Source: Caballeronia novacaledonica | Lineage (GTDB): Bacteria; Pseudomonadota; Gammaproteobacteria; Burkholderiales; Burkholderiaceae | Assembly (NCBI RefSeq): GCF_900258035.1 | Contig: NZ_OGTP01000020.1 | Location: forward strand, 53,453 to 117,452 | Reading direction: 5' to 3' | Length of the DNA: 64,000 bases | Shown here: one piece after another, positions 34,387 through 41,750 of the stretch | How the letters are laid out: each line of letters starts with the position of its first letter | Position numbering within the stretch: the first letter of the stretch is position 1 | Position numbers and translations under genes: made by a program | The notes under the pieces: model-generated | What the model saw: only the letters and a program-made list of their open reading frames with translations | The model's database searches: none | What the model was told of the DNA's origin: nothing

Positions 34387-34983
34387 CTATTTCGCACGTT
34401 CTGCCGCCGTAAATGTAAAACGCTTCCAGTCCGAGGAAAGGTTCCAGTCGCGATTGTTCACCGCGTCGATCTGGAACGGCTTGGGCATGAGTGCGATGTC
34501 GAGCTGCATGCGCACCGATGCGGTATAGGTTTCGCCGGCACGCACCTGGTTCCGGTCGATCACGTGCCACGAGGTCACATGCCGGATGACCGCGAGCGCC
34601 TCGTTGAGCGATGCGAAACGCAACTGCAGGCCGCCCGTCGATACACGATATTCGTTCGTGAGCGGCTGAAACGACAGGCGGATGCTCTGCGACACGTTGA
34701 CCGGCTCTTCGTCGAACCAGTACCAGCGTGGCCGCGACAGATTGAAATCGATCGTGAAATAAAGCGGAACGCTGCGGTTCACGGCATCTTCGAGGCTGTT
34801 GTTCAGGTCGAAGTCGAAATGCGCGTCGAGACTCCAGCCGGCGTTGTCCGCTTGCAGCGACGCGCGCTGCACGGCGATCGTCTCCGCAAACGCCGGCTCG
34901 GCTGCAGCGAAAGTCAGCCAGAACGCCAGCGCAGTCCAGATGACGGCCGCGAGCCGAAGCGGAAAAAAGCGTTTGATCGTCAC
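34387..34983 (-). CDS. DUF4390-containing exported protein
   Basis: 198 residues. Signal peptide (cleavage after the AFA-like motif, ~28), then a beta-rich domain of DUF4390, including FDFDLNNSLEDAVNRSVPLYF and RYYW-like RPRWYWFDE. The function is unknown; the gene is conserved between rsmB and ntrYX in Burkholderiales, so a role linked to the sensor is possible. GTG 34983 overlaps the rsmB stop (GTGA), which supports it as the true start and shows translational coupling. Confidence 0.8.
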   Translation of the reverse strand: MTIKRFFPLRLAAVIWTALAFWLTFAAAEPAFAETIAVQRASLQADNAGWSLDAHFDFDLNNSLEDAVNRSVPLYFTIDFNLSRPRWYWFDEEPVNVSQSIRLSFQPLTNEYRVSTGGLQLRFASLNEALAVIRHVTSWHVIDRNQVRAGETYTASVRMQLDIALMPKPFQIDAVNNRDWNLSSDWKRFTFTAAERAK

Positions 34984-36368
34984 CGTTTCTGAAAGCGCGC
35001 GTAGAAGAATCCGTCGTGGTCCGCGAGATTTGTACCGTCCGGTGAGCCTCGTACCGCGCCCGCGCTTGCGCACGCCGCTGTCGGTAACAATTGCCCCGGC
35101 GCGTCCAATCGTACCGCATCTTCATGTTCGGTTCCAAACCAGCGGGCCTGCTCTTCGCCCTCCTCGGGAAAGATGGAACATGTCACGTAAAGCAGTTCGC
35201 CGCCCTTCGCGACGAGCGGCCACAGCGCGCTCACGATGCGCCGCTGTTCGGCGACGAGCGCCTCGATGTCCGACGGCCGCCGCAACCAGCGGATATCCGG
35301 ATGACGACGCACGATGCCCGACGCCGAGCACGGCACGTCCGCGAGAATGCGGTCGAACGGCGCGCCGTCGAACCATTGCGCGGGATCGCCCGCGTCGCCC
35401 ACTTTGATTTGCGCGTCGAGTTTCAGGCGCCTCAGATTCTGTTCGATGCGGCCCGAGCGCTCGGCATCGCTTTCGAGCGCGATCAGATCGACGTTCGCGA
35501 GTTCGAGGATATGCCCCGTCTTGCCGCCCGGCGCGGCGCACGCGTCGAGCACGCGCATGCCGTCTGTCGCGCCGAGCAGTTGCGCCGCGCGTTGCGCGCC
35601 CGCGTCCTGCACCGACACGACGCCTTCGTCGAATCCCGGAATGCGATCGACGGGCATCGGCGTTTTCAGGCGCACCGCGTGAAGGCCCGCGGCTTCGGCT
35701 TCGATATGCGCTTCTTTAAGGCGCGCGAGATATTGATCGACGGTCGCGTGACGCGCATTCACACGCAATGTGAGCGGCCCCTGCGCGTTGCCCGCTTCAA
35801 GAATGCGCTCCCACGCTTCGGGCTGTCCGCGCTTCACGGCGTCGATCCACCATTGCGGATAATTCCAGCGCGCGACTTCGTTTTCGCGTGCTTCGTCGAT
35901 CAGTGTGGCGCGCTCGCGCAGGAAGTTGCGCAGCACCGCGTTGACCAGACCCTTCGCGAACGAGAATTCGCGCCGCGCCGCGATCGCGTTCACCGCCTGA
36001 TCGACGACGGTGAACGGCGCGTAGGCCGCGTGCGCTTCGTCGTCGGTCAGCAGCGTGAACGCGCAGACCAGCACGTTCGCCACGTGTGGCGGCGGCGCCT
36101 TCTTCACGAGCTTGTGCAGGAGCGCATCGGCGAGGGCGAGACGGCGCATCGCGCGATACGCGATGTCCTGCACCGCTCCGCGCGCCTCCGCGTGCTTCGC
36201 CGACGCGATGACCGTCTGCAACGCGGCCGGCAGCGCCGAGCCCGCGCGCACCGCGCCCACGGCCTGTGCCGCGCAATCGAGCGCGAACGCGAGCGAATCG
36301 GGCGCGAGATGGAGCGCGCTCAGTCGGGAATGCACGGCGGCGGGCCGGCGGGAAGGCTTGTCGGTCAT
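34980..36368 (-). CDS. rsmB: 16S rRNA (cytosine-967-C5)-methyltransferase
   Basis: 462 residues. N-terminal NusB-like RNA-binding domain (~25-165) and C-terminal SAM-dependent methyltransferase (~190-462). SAM motif I is DACAAPGGKTGHILEL; the two catalytic cysteines are in DVPCSASG and YVTCSIFPEE. Start ATG 36368 is chosen over an upstream frame that lacks family similarity. Part of the fmt-htpX-rsmB-ntrYX block. Confidence 0.94.
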   Translation of the reverse strand: MTDKPSRRPAAVHSRLSALHLAPDSLAFALDCAAQAVGAVRAGSALPAALQTVIASAKHAEARGAVQDIAYRAMRRLALADALLHKLVKKAPPPHVANVLVCAFTLLTDDEAHAAYAPFTVVDQAVNAIAARREFSFAKGLVNAVLRNFLRERATLIDEARENEVARWNYPQWWIDAVKRGQPEAWERILEAGNAQGPLTLRVNARHATVDQYLARLKEAHIEAEAAGLHAVRLKTPMPVDRIPGFDEGVVSVQDAGAQRAAQLLGATDGMRVLDACAAPGGKTGHILELANVDLIALESDAERSGRIEQNLRRLKLDAQIKVGDAGDPAQWFDGAPFDRILADVPCSASGIVRRHPDIRWLRRPSDIEALVAEQRRIVSALWPLVAKGGELLYVTCSIFPEEGEEQARWFGTEHEDAVRLDAPGQLLPTAACASAGAVRGSPDGTNLADHDGFFYARFQKR

Positions 36369-36470
36369 GGCGAAACGGGAACGGTCGAGCGGCAAGCGGA
36401 CGGCTTGCGTGAACGAGGATTGTAACGTGTGGGAATTGCGCGCCCGGACGCGCGGCGGCGGCGCAACAAA

Positions 36471-36501
36471 AAGGCCGCTCCGGCGTAACCGGAACGGCCT
36501 T
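36471..36501 (-). terminator. Terminator of htpX
   Basis: A 13-position stem (36471-36483 with 36489-36501, one mismatch), loop CGTAA; on the minus strand followed by TTTTTG-like sequence. It separates htpX from the rsmB-ntrYX transcript. Confidence 0.8.
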
Positions 36502-36520
36502 CGTCAAGACAGCAAGTGCG

Positions 36521-37375
36521 TCAGATACGGCCCGTGCGCGCCATTTCCATCAGACGCGCGACGCGCTCTTCCGTCGCCGGGTGCGTCGAGAACAGATTCG
36601 CGATGCCGCCGCCCGAGAGCGGATTCATGATCATCATCTGCGCGGTCGCCGGATGCGCTTCCGCCGTCGGGAACGGCACGCCGGTCGCGTAGGCGTGAAT
36701 CTTCTCCAGCGCGCTCGCGAGTGCTTGCGGGTCGCCCGAAATCTCCGCGCCGCCGCGGTCGGCTTCGAACTCGCGAGCACGGGAAATCGCCATCTGGATC
36801 AGCGCGCCCGCGATCGGCGCGAGAATCGCCACCAGAATGCTCGCGATCGGATTCGACGGACGGCCTTCGTCGTCACGTCCGCCGAAGAACATCGCGAAGT
36901 TCGCGAGCGCGGAGATCGCGCCGGCCATCGTCGCGGAGATCGTCGAGATCAGGATGTCGCGGTGCTTCACGTGCGCCAGTTCGTGCGCCATCACGCCGCG
37001 CATTTCGCGCTCGGACAGCACGCGCAGGATGCCTGTGGTCGCCGCGACCGCCGCGTGCTCGGGGTTGCGGCCCGTGGCGAACGCGTTCGGCGCGTCTTCG
37101 TTGATCAGGTAGACGCGCGGCATCGGCAATTGCGCGCGGGTGGCGAGCTCGCGCACCATGCGATAAAACTGCGGCGCGGTGGTTTCATCGACTTCCTGCG
37201 CGTTGTACATGCGCAGGACCATCTTGTCCGAGAACCAGTACGAAAAGAAATTCATGCCGAGCGCGATGATCAGCGCGAGCATCATGCCCTTCGATCCGCC
37301 GATCACACCGCCAATCACGACAAAGAGGGCCGTGATCGCAGCCATCAGCATCGCGGTTTTGACCCAGTTGAACAT
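36521..37375 (-). CDS. htpX: Protease HtpX, M48 family
   Basis: 284-residue inner-membrane zinc protease for membrane-protein quality control. TM helices at ~5-25 and ~30-50, active site HELAH in GVMAHELAHVKHRDIL, two further TM helices, and the third zinc ligand Glu in FEADRGGAEISG. ATG 37375 has AGAGGAG upstream. A second M48 protease, exported, is encoded at 12944-13858. Confidence 0.95.
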   Translation of the reverse strand: MFNWVKTAMLMAAITALFVVIGGVIGGSKGMMLALIIALGMNFFSYWFSDKMVLRMYNAQEVDETTAPQFYRMVRELATRAQLPMPRVYLINEDAPNAFATGRNPEHAAVAATTGILRVLSEREMRGVMAHELAHVKHRDILISTISATMAGAISALANFAMFFGGRDDEGRPSNPIASILVAILAPIAGALIQMAISRAREFEADRGGAEISGDPQALASALEKIHAYATGVPFPTAEAHPATAQMMIMNPLSGGGIANLFSTHPATEERVARLMEMARTGRI

Positions 37376-37507
37376 TTCCGAAGCTCCTCTCCCTGAATAC
37401 GCTGCGCGAAGTGCGCGGTTGCCCCGGCCGACACGACCGGAGCGACGTTTGTAAGCAAAATGTTAGATAGGGACGTCCGTCAATAATTCAATCCGCCGCT
37501 GCGCGAT

Positions 37508-38155
37508 TTATCGATGCGAGGTCGCGAGCTTGATGCCCAAGCCGACGAACGCACTGCCGACGCCGCGATCCAGCCACTTCTTCACGCCCGATTTGCCCGC
37601 GAAGCGCTCGGTGACGCTGCCCGCGATCCACGCGACAAAACTGTTCCAAACGGTGCTCATCGCGATGAAAACAACGCCGAGCGCGAGAAACGCCAGCGTC
37701 TTATGCTGGCTGTCCGCAGCGACGAACTGCGGAAAGAACGACACGAAGAACAGCACGACTTTCGGGTTCAGCACATTCGTGACGAAGCCTTGCGCGAAAA
37801 GCTGGAGCAAGGATTTCGGCGCGGCTTTTTCGTCGGCTTGCGCCTGGCGCGGGCTGTCCGCATCGTCGTGCTTCGCGAAAATGAGGCGCACGCCGAGATA
37901 AATCAGATAAATCGCGCCGGCGATTTTGATGACGGTGAACGCCGTCGCGGAGGCGGCGAGAATCGCCGTCAAACCGAACGCGCAGGCGAGCGTATGAACG
38001 ATGCAGCCGGCCGAAATGCCGAGCGCCGACACGATGCCCGCGCCGCGCCCTTGCGCGACACTGCGCCCGACGATGTACGCCGTATCGGGACCGGGCGTGA
38101 CATTGAGAAGAAATACGGCGACGAGGAAGAAGGCAAAACCGGTGATGCCGAGCAT
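37508..38155 (-). CDS. LysE-family amino-acid exporter
   Basis: 215 residues, six predicted TM segments. The N-terminal NVTPGPDTAYIVGRSVAQGR and the QGFVTNVLNPKVVLFFVSFFPQF segment are typical of the RhtB/LysE superfamily. The exported amino acid (Lys, Arg, Thr, homoserine) is not predictable. Lies between htpX and fmt on the same strand. Confidence 0.9.
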   Translation of the reverse strand: MLGITGFAFFLVAVFLLNVTPGPDTAYIVGRSVAQGRGAGIVSALGISAGCIVHTLACAFGLTAILAASATAFTVIKIAGAIYLIYLGVRLIFAKHDDADSPRQAQADEKAAPKSLLQLFAQGFVTNVLNPKVVLFFVSFFPQFVAADSQHKTLAFLALGVVFIAMSTVWNSFVAWIAGSVTERFAGKSGVKKWLDRGVGSAFVGLGIKLATSHR

Positions 38156-38210
38156 CGAAGACTCCAGACGGGCGGGCGCGTTGACAGCCGTTTATTTTAG
38201 CGCCGCGTCC

Positions 38211-38237
38211 GGTCTGGCGTCCCCGGTCTGGCGTCCC
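38211..38237. repeat. 14-bp tandem duplication before the fmt stop
   Basis: GGTCTGGCGTCCCC is directly followed by GGTCTGGCGTCCC. The second copy ends at the fmt stop codon. It lies in the 82-bp gap between lysE and fmt. Confidence 0.7.
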
Positions 38238-39215
38238 TCAACGCAGCGCGAAACGCTGGCCTTTCGCGAGCGGCGCGCCCGCGAGAAATTCGCGCGCCGG
38301 CAGGCGTTTGCCGCCGGGTTTCTGCAATTGCGTGAGCTTCAACGCGCCGCCTCCGCCGCAAATCACGACGATGCCGTCCGATGAAACCTCGGCGATCGTG
38401 CCCGCTTCCGCGCCCGATGAAACCTCGACCGGCTGCGCGGCCCAGATCTTGATCGCGGTGTCGTCGAGCGTGCCGAACGCGCCGGGAAACGGATCGAACG
38501 CGCGAATCTGACGGGCGAGTTCTTCCGCCGGACGCCGCCAGTCGAGCGCGGCCTCGTTCTTGGCGATCTTTTCGGCGTAGGTCGTGCCGTCGTCGGGCTG
38601 CGGCGTGGACGGCAGCGAGCCGTCGCGTTCGAGATCACGCAATCCCGCGACGATCAGCTCGGCGCCCATGTGCGCGAGGCGATCGTGCAGCGTGGCGGTG
38701 GTGTCGTCGGGGAGAATGGGCGTGCGGGCTTCGCGGATCATCGCGCCGGTATCGAGGCCGGCGTCCATCTGCATCAGCGTGATGCCGGTTTCGGCGTCGC
38801 CCGCTTCGATCGCGCGATGGATCGGCGCGGCGCCACGCCAGCGCGGCAACAGCGAAGCGTGGATGTTGATCGCGCCGCGCGGCGGAACATCCAGCACTTC
38901 CTGCGGCAGGATGAGCCCGTAAGCGGCGACGACCATCACGTCGTGCGGCGTTGCGCGCAACAGGTCGATGGCTTCGGCCGCCTCTTGCGGATATTTGCCC
39001 GCGCGCCGCAACGAAGCGGGTTGCGCGACCTTCAGACCATGTTCGACAGCGAAGCGCTTGACCGGGCTCGCCGTCAGCTTCATGCCGCGTCCGGCGGGCC
39101 GGTCGGGCTGCGTGAGCACGAGCGGCACCGAAAATCCCGCCGCGTGAATGGCCGCGAGCGCGGCGGCGGCGAATTCCGGCGTACCGGCGAAAACCACGCG
39201 CAACGATTGAGTCAT
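38238..39215 (-). CDS. fmt: Methionyl-tRNA formyltransferase
   Basis: 325 residues. Formylates initiator Met-tRNA with 10-formyl-THF. N-terminal formyltransferase domain with INIHASLLPRWRGAAPIHRAI (catalytic Asn/His region) and GITLMQMDAGLDTG; C-terminal OB-like domain (~210-325). Three bases downstream of def, the gene that removes the formyl group; the pair is a classical operon. Confidence 0.96.
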   Translation of the reverse strand: MTQSLRVVFAGTPEFAAAALAAIHAAGFSVPLVLTQPDRPAGRGMKLTASPVKRFAVEHGLKVAQPASLRRAGKYPQEAAEAIDLLRATPHDVMVVAAYGLILPQEVLDVPPRGAINIHASLLPRWRGAAPIHRAIEAGDAETGITLMQMDAGLDTGAMIREARTPILPDDTTATLHDRLAHMGAELIVAGLRDLERDGSLPSTPQPDDGTTYAEKIAKNEAALDWRRPAEELARQIRAFDPFPGAFGTLDDTAIKIWAAQPVEVSSGAEAGTIAEVSSDGIVVICGGGGALKLTQLQKPGGKRLPAREFLAGAPLAKGQRFALR

Positions 39216-39218
39216 CGG

Positions 39219-39722
39219 TTACAGCGCCTTTTCCAGCTTCTTCATCTTGCCGCGGATGCGCGTCTGCTTGAGCTGCGACAGATACTCGACGAACACATGC
39301 CCGGCCAGGTGATCCATCTCGTGCTGGATGCAGACCGCGAGCAAGCCGTCGCAATCGAGCTCGAAGGTTTCGCCCTTCTCGTTCAGCGCCTTCACGCGCA
39401 CTTTGTCCGGACGTTCGACGAAATCGTAAATGCCGGGGACCGAGAGGCAGCCCTCTTCCCATTCCTTCTTCTCGTTGCTCGTCCAGACGAGTTCCGGGTT
39501 GATGAACACCATGAGCTGATCGTGCGCGTCTGAGACATCGATCACGATCACGCGCTCGTGCACGTCCACCTGCGTCGCGGCGAGGCCGACGCCGGGCGCG
39601 GCGTACATGGTTTCGGCCATGTCGGCGACGAGCTTGCGGATGCGGTTGTCGACCACGGCGACGGGCTTCGCCACCTTGTTCAGCCGCTTGTCCGGGTAGT
39701 TGAGTATCTTGAGCAGAGCCAT
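39219..39722 (-). CDS. def: Peptide deformylase
   Basis: 167-residue metallo-enzyme (Fe2+) that removes the N-formyl group from new proteins. All three motifs are present: GVGLAATQVDV, EGCLSVPG with the metal Cys, and QHEMDHLAGHVF with the metal His pair and catalytic Glu. Divergent from dprA. Confidence 0.96.
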   Translation of the reverse strand: MALLKILNYPDKRLNKVAKPVAVVDNRIRKLVADMAETMYAAPGVGLAATQVDVHERVIVIDVSDAHDQLMVFINPELVWTSNEKKEWEEGCLSVPGIYDFVERPDKVRVKALNEKGETFELDCDGLLAVCIQHEMDHLAGHVFVEYLSQLKQTRIRGKMKKLEKAL

Positions 39723-39922
39723 GATTCGGATTGTCTACGCGCGCCGCGACGCGTGTAAATCGGCCATTCGGCCAGGTTGCGGGTGAGTGGCGGCATGCCG
39801 AAAGATATGCGGGTGAATCTCGTTGATTCAACGCCGCCGGCAAGCGGCCAATGGGCGTCGCGTCGGGCTGTGGACCTCGCCTGCGCGACCTTTCTTTTCT
39901 GTTCCGGATCAAAAATCTTAAC

Positions 39923-41131
39923 ATGACGACCGCCGACCTGCCGACCGGGGAAGCCGCCCCGACACTCGATGCCGACGAACTGCGCGCGTGGCTGCGCCTC
40001 GCGCACGCGAAGGGATTGCGGCCGCTCGCGCTGCGCGCGTTGCTCGCCGCTTTCGGCGGTCCGCGCGAAGTTTTGTCGGAGAGCTTTGCGTCGCTCGCCG
40101 AAACCGCCGACGCCCGCGCCGCCGAAGCCGCGCTCGCGCCGCCGGAAGATGTCGAAGGCGTTCCCTTCGACGACTATATTGAAGCGGTTCTGGCGTGGGC
40201 GTCCGAACCGTGCAACCACATTCTGACGCTCGCGGACGCGACCTATCCGCAGGCGCTGCTCACGATGCCGGACCCGCCGCCGCTGCTCTATGCGAAAGGC
40301 CGGCTCGATCTGCTTCAGGCGCGCGCGGTGGCGATCGTCGGAAGCCGGAACGCCTCGCCGCAAGGACTCGAAGACGCGCGCCGCTTTGCTCGCGCGCTGT
40401 CGGATGCGGGGCTTGCTGTGGTCTCCGGTCTGGCGCTCGGCATCGATGCCTCCGCGCATCGCGGTGCGCTGGAAGGCGCCACGGGCACGGTTTCGGTGAT
40501 CGGCACGGGCGCGGATCTGGTCTATCCGGCGGCGCATCACACGCTTGCGCATGAACTTGCCCGCGACGGCGCGATTCTTTCCGAATGGCCGCTCGGCACG
40601 CCCGCGCGCTCCGCCAATTTCCCGCAGCGAAACAGACTGATCGCGGGCATGTCGGGCGGCGTGCTGATCGTCGAGGCTGCGATGCGTTCCGGCTCGCTCA
40701 TCACCGCCCGGCTCGCCAACGAAATGGGGCGCGATGTCTTCGCGATTCCCGGCTCGATTCACGCGCCGCTTTCGCAAGGTTGTCATCGGCTGATCAAGCA
40801 GGGGGCGAAGCTCGTCGAGACGCCGGAAGACGTGCTCGAAGAGTTCGGCATCCCGACAGCGACGGCAAGCGCGGCGGCGCAACGCGCCAGGTCGCGTCCG
40901 GTCAGCGCGTCGTGGGCGTCGGCGCGGCTTTCCGAAGCCGAATTCGCGATGAACGGCGACGCCGAGCGCGTTCTCGGCGCGCTCGGCCACGCGCCCGCGA
41001 CGCTTGAAATCCTCGCGATGCGCACTGATCTGGATGGCGCGGTGCTCCAGAGCGCGCTGCTGCAGCTCGAACTGTCGGGCCGCGTGGCCGCGCTTGCGGG
41101 CGGCCGCTACACGGCGGTGGAGCGCTCGTGA
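39923..41131 (+). CDS. dprA: DNA-processing protein DprA
   Basis: 402 residues. Protects incoming single-stranded DNA during natural transformation and loads RecA. N-terminal SAM/HhH-like region (~15-75), then the Rossmann-like core (~95-305) with IVGSRNASPQGLEDARRFA, SGLALGIDASAHRGALE and FPQRNRLIAGMS, and a C-terminal winged-helix region (~335-402). Start 39923 chosen because the upstream extension is non-coding. Neighbour relation with def/fmt is common in proteobacteria. Confidence 0.93.
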   Translation: MTTADLPTGEAAPTLDADELRAWLRLAHAKGLRPLALRALLAAFGGPREVLSESFASLAETADARAAEAALAPPEDVEGVPFDDYIEAVLAWASEPCNHILTLADATYPQALLTMPDPPPLLYAKGRLDLLQARAVAIVGSRNASPQGLEDARRFARALSDAGLAVVSGLALGIDASAHRGALEGATGTVSVIGTGADLVYPAAHHTLAHELARDGAILSEWPLGTPARSANFPQRNRLIAGMSGGVLIVEAAMRSGSLITARLANEMGRDVFAIPGSIHAPLSQGCHRLIKQGAKLVETPEDVLEEFGIPTATASAAAQRARSRPVSASWASARLSEAEFAMNGDAERVLGALGHAPATLEILAMRTDLDGAVLQSALLQLELSGRVAALAGGRYTAVERS

Positions 41132-41159
41132 CGCCGCGTCGTGCTACATTCGCGGAAAA

Positions 41160-41582
41160 ATGAGCAATCCCGCAGTCGATACCAATAAGGATTTCGCACC
41201 CGCCATGTCCGCGCTGAATCTCGATACCGATGCCGATCGCATCGCGGAGCGCGTCGCCGTTCCCGGCACGCTATTCGTCGCCTGCCTGTGCGCGGAATGG
41301 TGCGGAACGTGTCGCGAATATCGCGAAGGATTCGACAAGCTGGCGGCCGCGCATCCGGATATCTGCTTCGCCTGGATCGATATCGAGAACCACGCCGACC
41401 GCTTCGACGACCTCGACGTGGAAAATTTTCCTACCATCCTGATCGAGGACTCGGTGACGACGCGTTTCTTCGGCACGGTGCTGCCGCAGGTGTCGATCGT
41501 CGAGCGGATGCTGACTGATCTGACCGCGCTGCCGGGCATGGTCGGCGCACCGAAACTGCGCCCGGCACTTGCTACGGCCTGA
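41160..41582 (+). CDS. Thioredoxin-fold protein
   Basis: 140 residues with a thioredoxin domain and active site CGTC in AEWCGTCREYREGF (~51-54), and a cis-Pro in the NFPTILIED segment. No signal peptide, so cytoplasmic. Substrate unknown. Lies 28 bp after dprA on the same strand. ATG 41160 is used; an in-frame ATG at 41205 would still keep the domain. Confidence 0.8.
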   Translation: MSNPAVDTNKDFAPAMSALNLDTDADRIAERVAVPGTLFVACLCAEWCGTCREYREGFDKLAAAHPDICFAWIDIENHADRFDDLDVENFPTILIEDSVTTRFFGTVLPQVSIVERMLTDLTALPGMVGAPKLRPALATA

Positions 41583-41750
41583 TTGCGACGCACGCGAAAC
41601 GCGCATCTTGCGCTTCTCGCCGTGCGCTCCGCGAACCGGATATTGAATCGCCCCGTTTCCAGCTTCGACGCCCGCCGCGCAAAGCGTGTGCTATAAAGCG
41701 GTCGTTAAAGCAGTCCAAACCGGGCTGCTGCCAGTTACCCACTTTTTGTC

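Noticed and set aside
32118..34412. 764-residue frame antisense to ntrY
   Set aside because: Shadow of ntrY; composition is Arg/His/Glu-rich and the true gene shows full kinase motifs.
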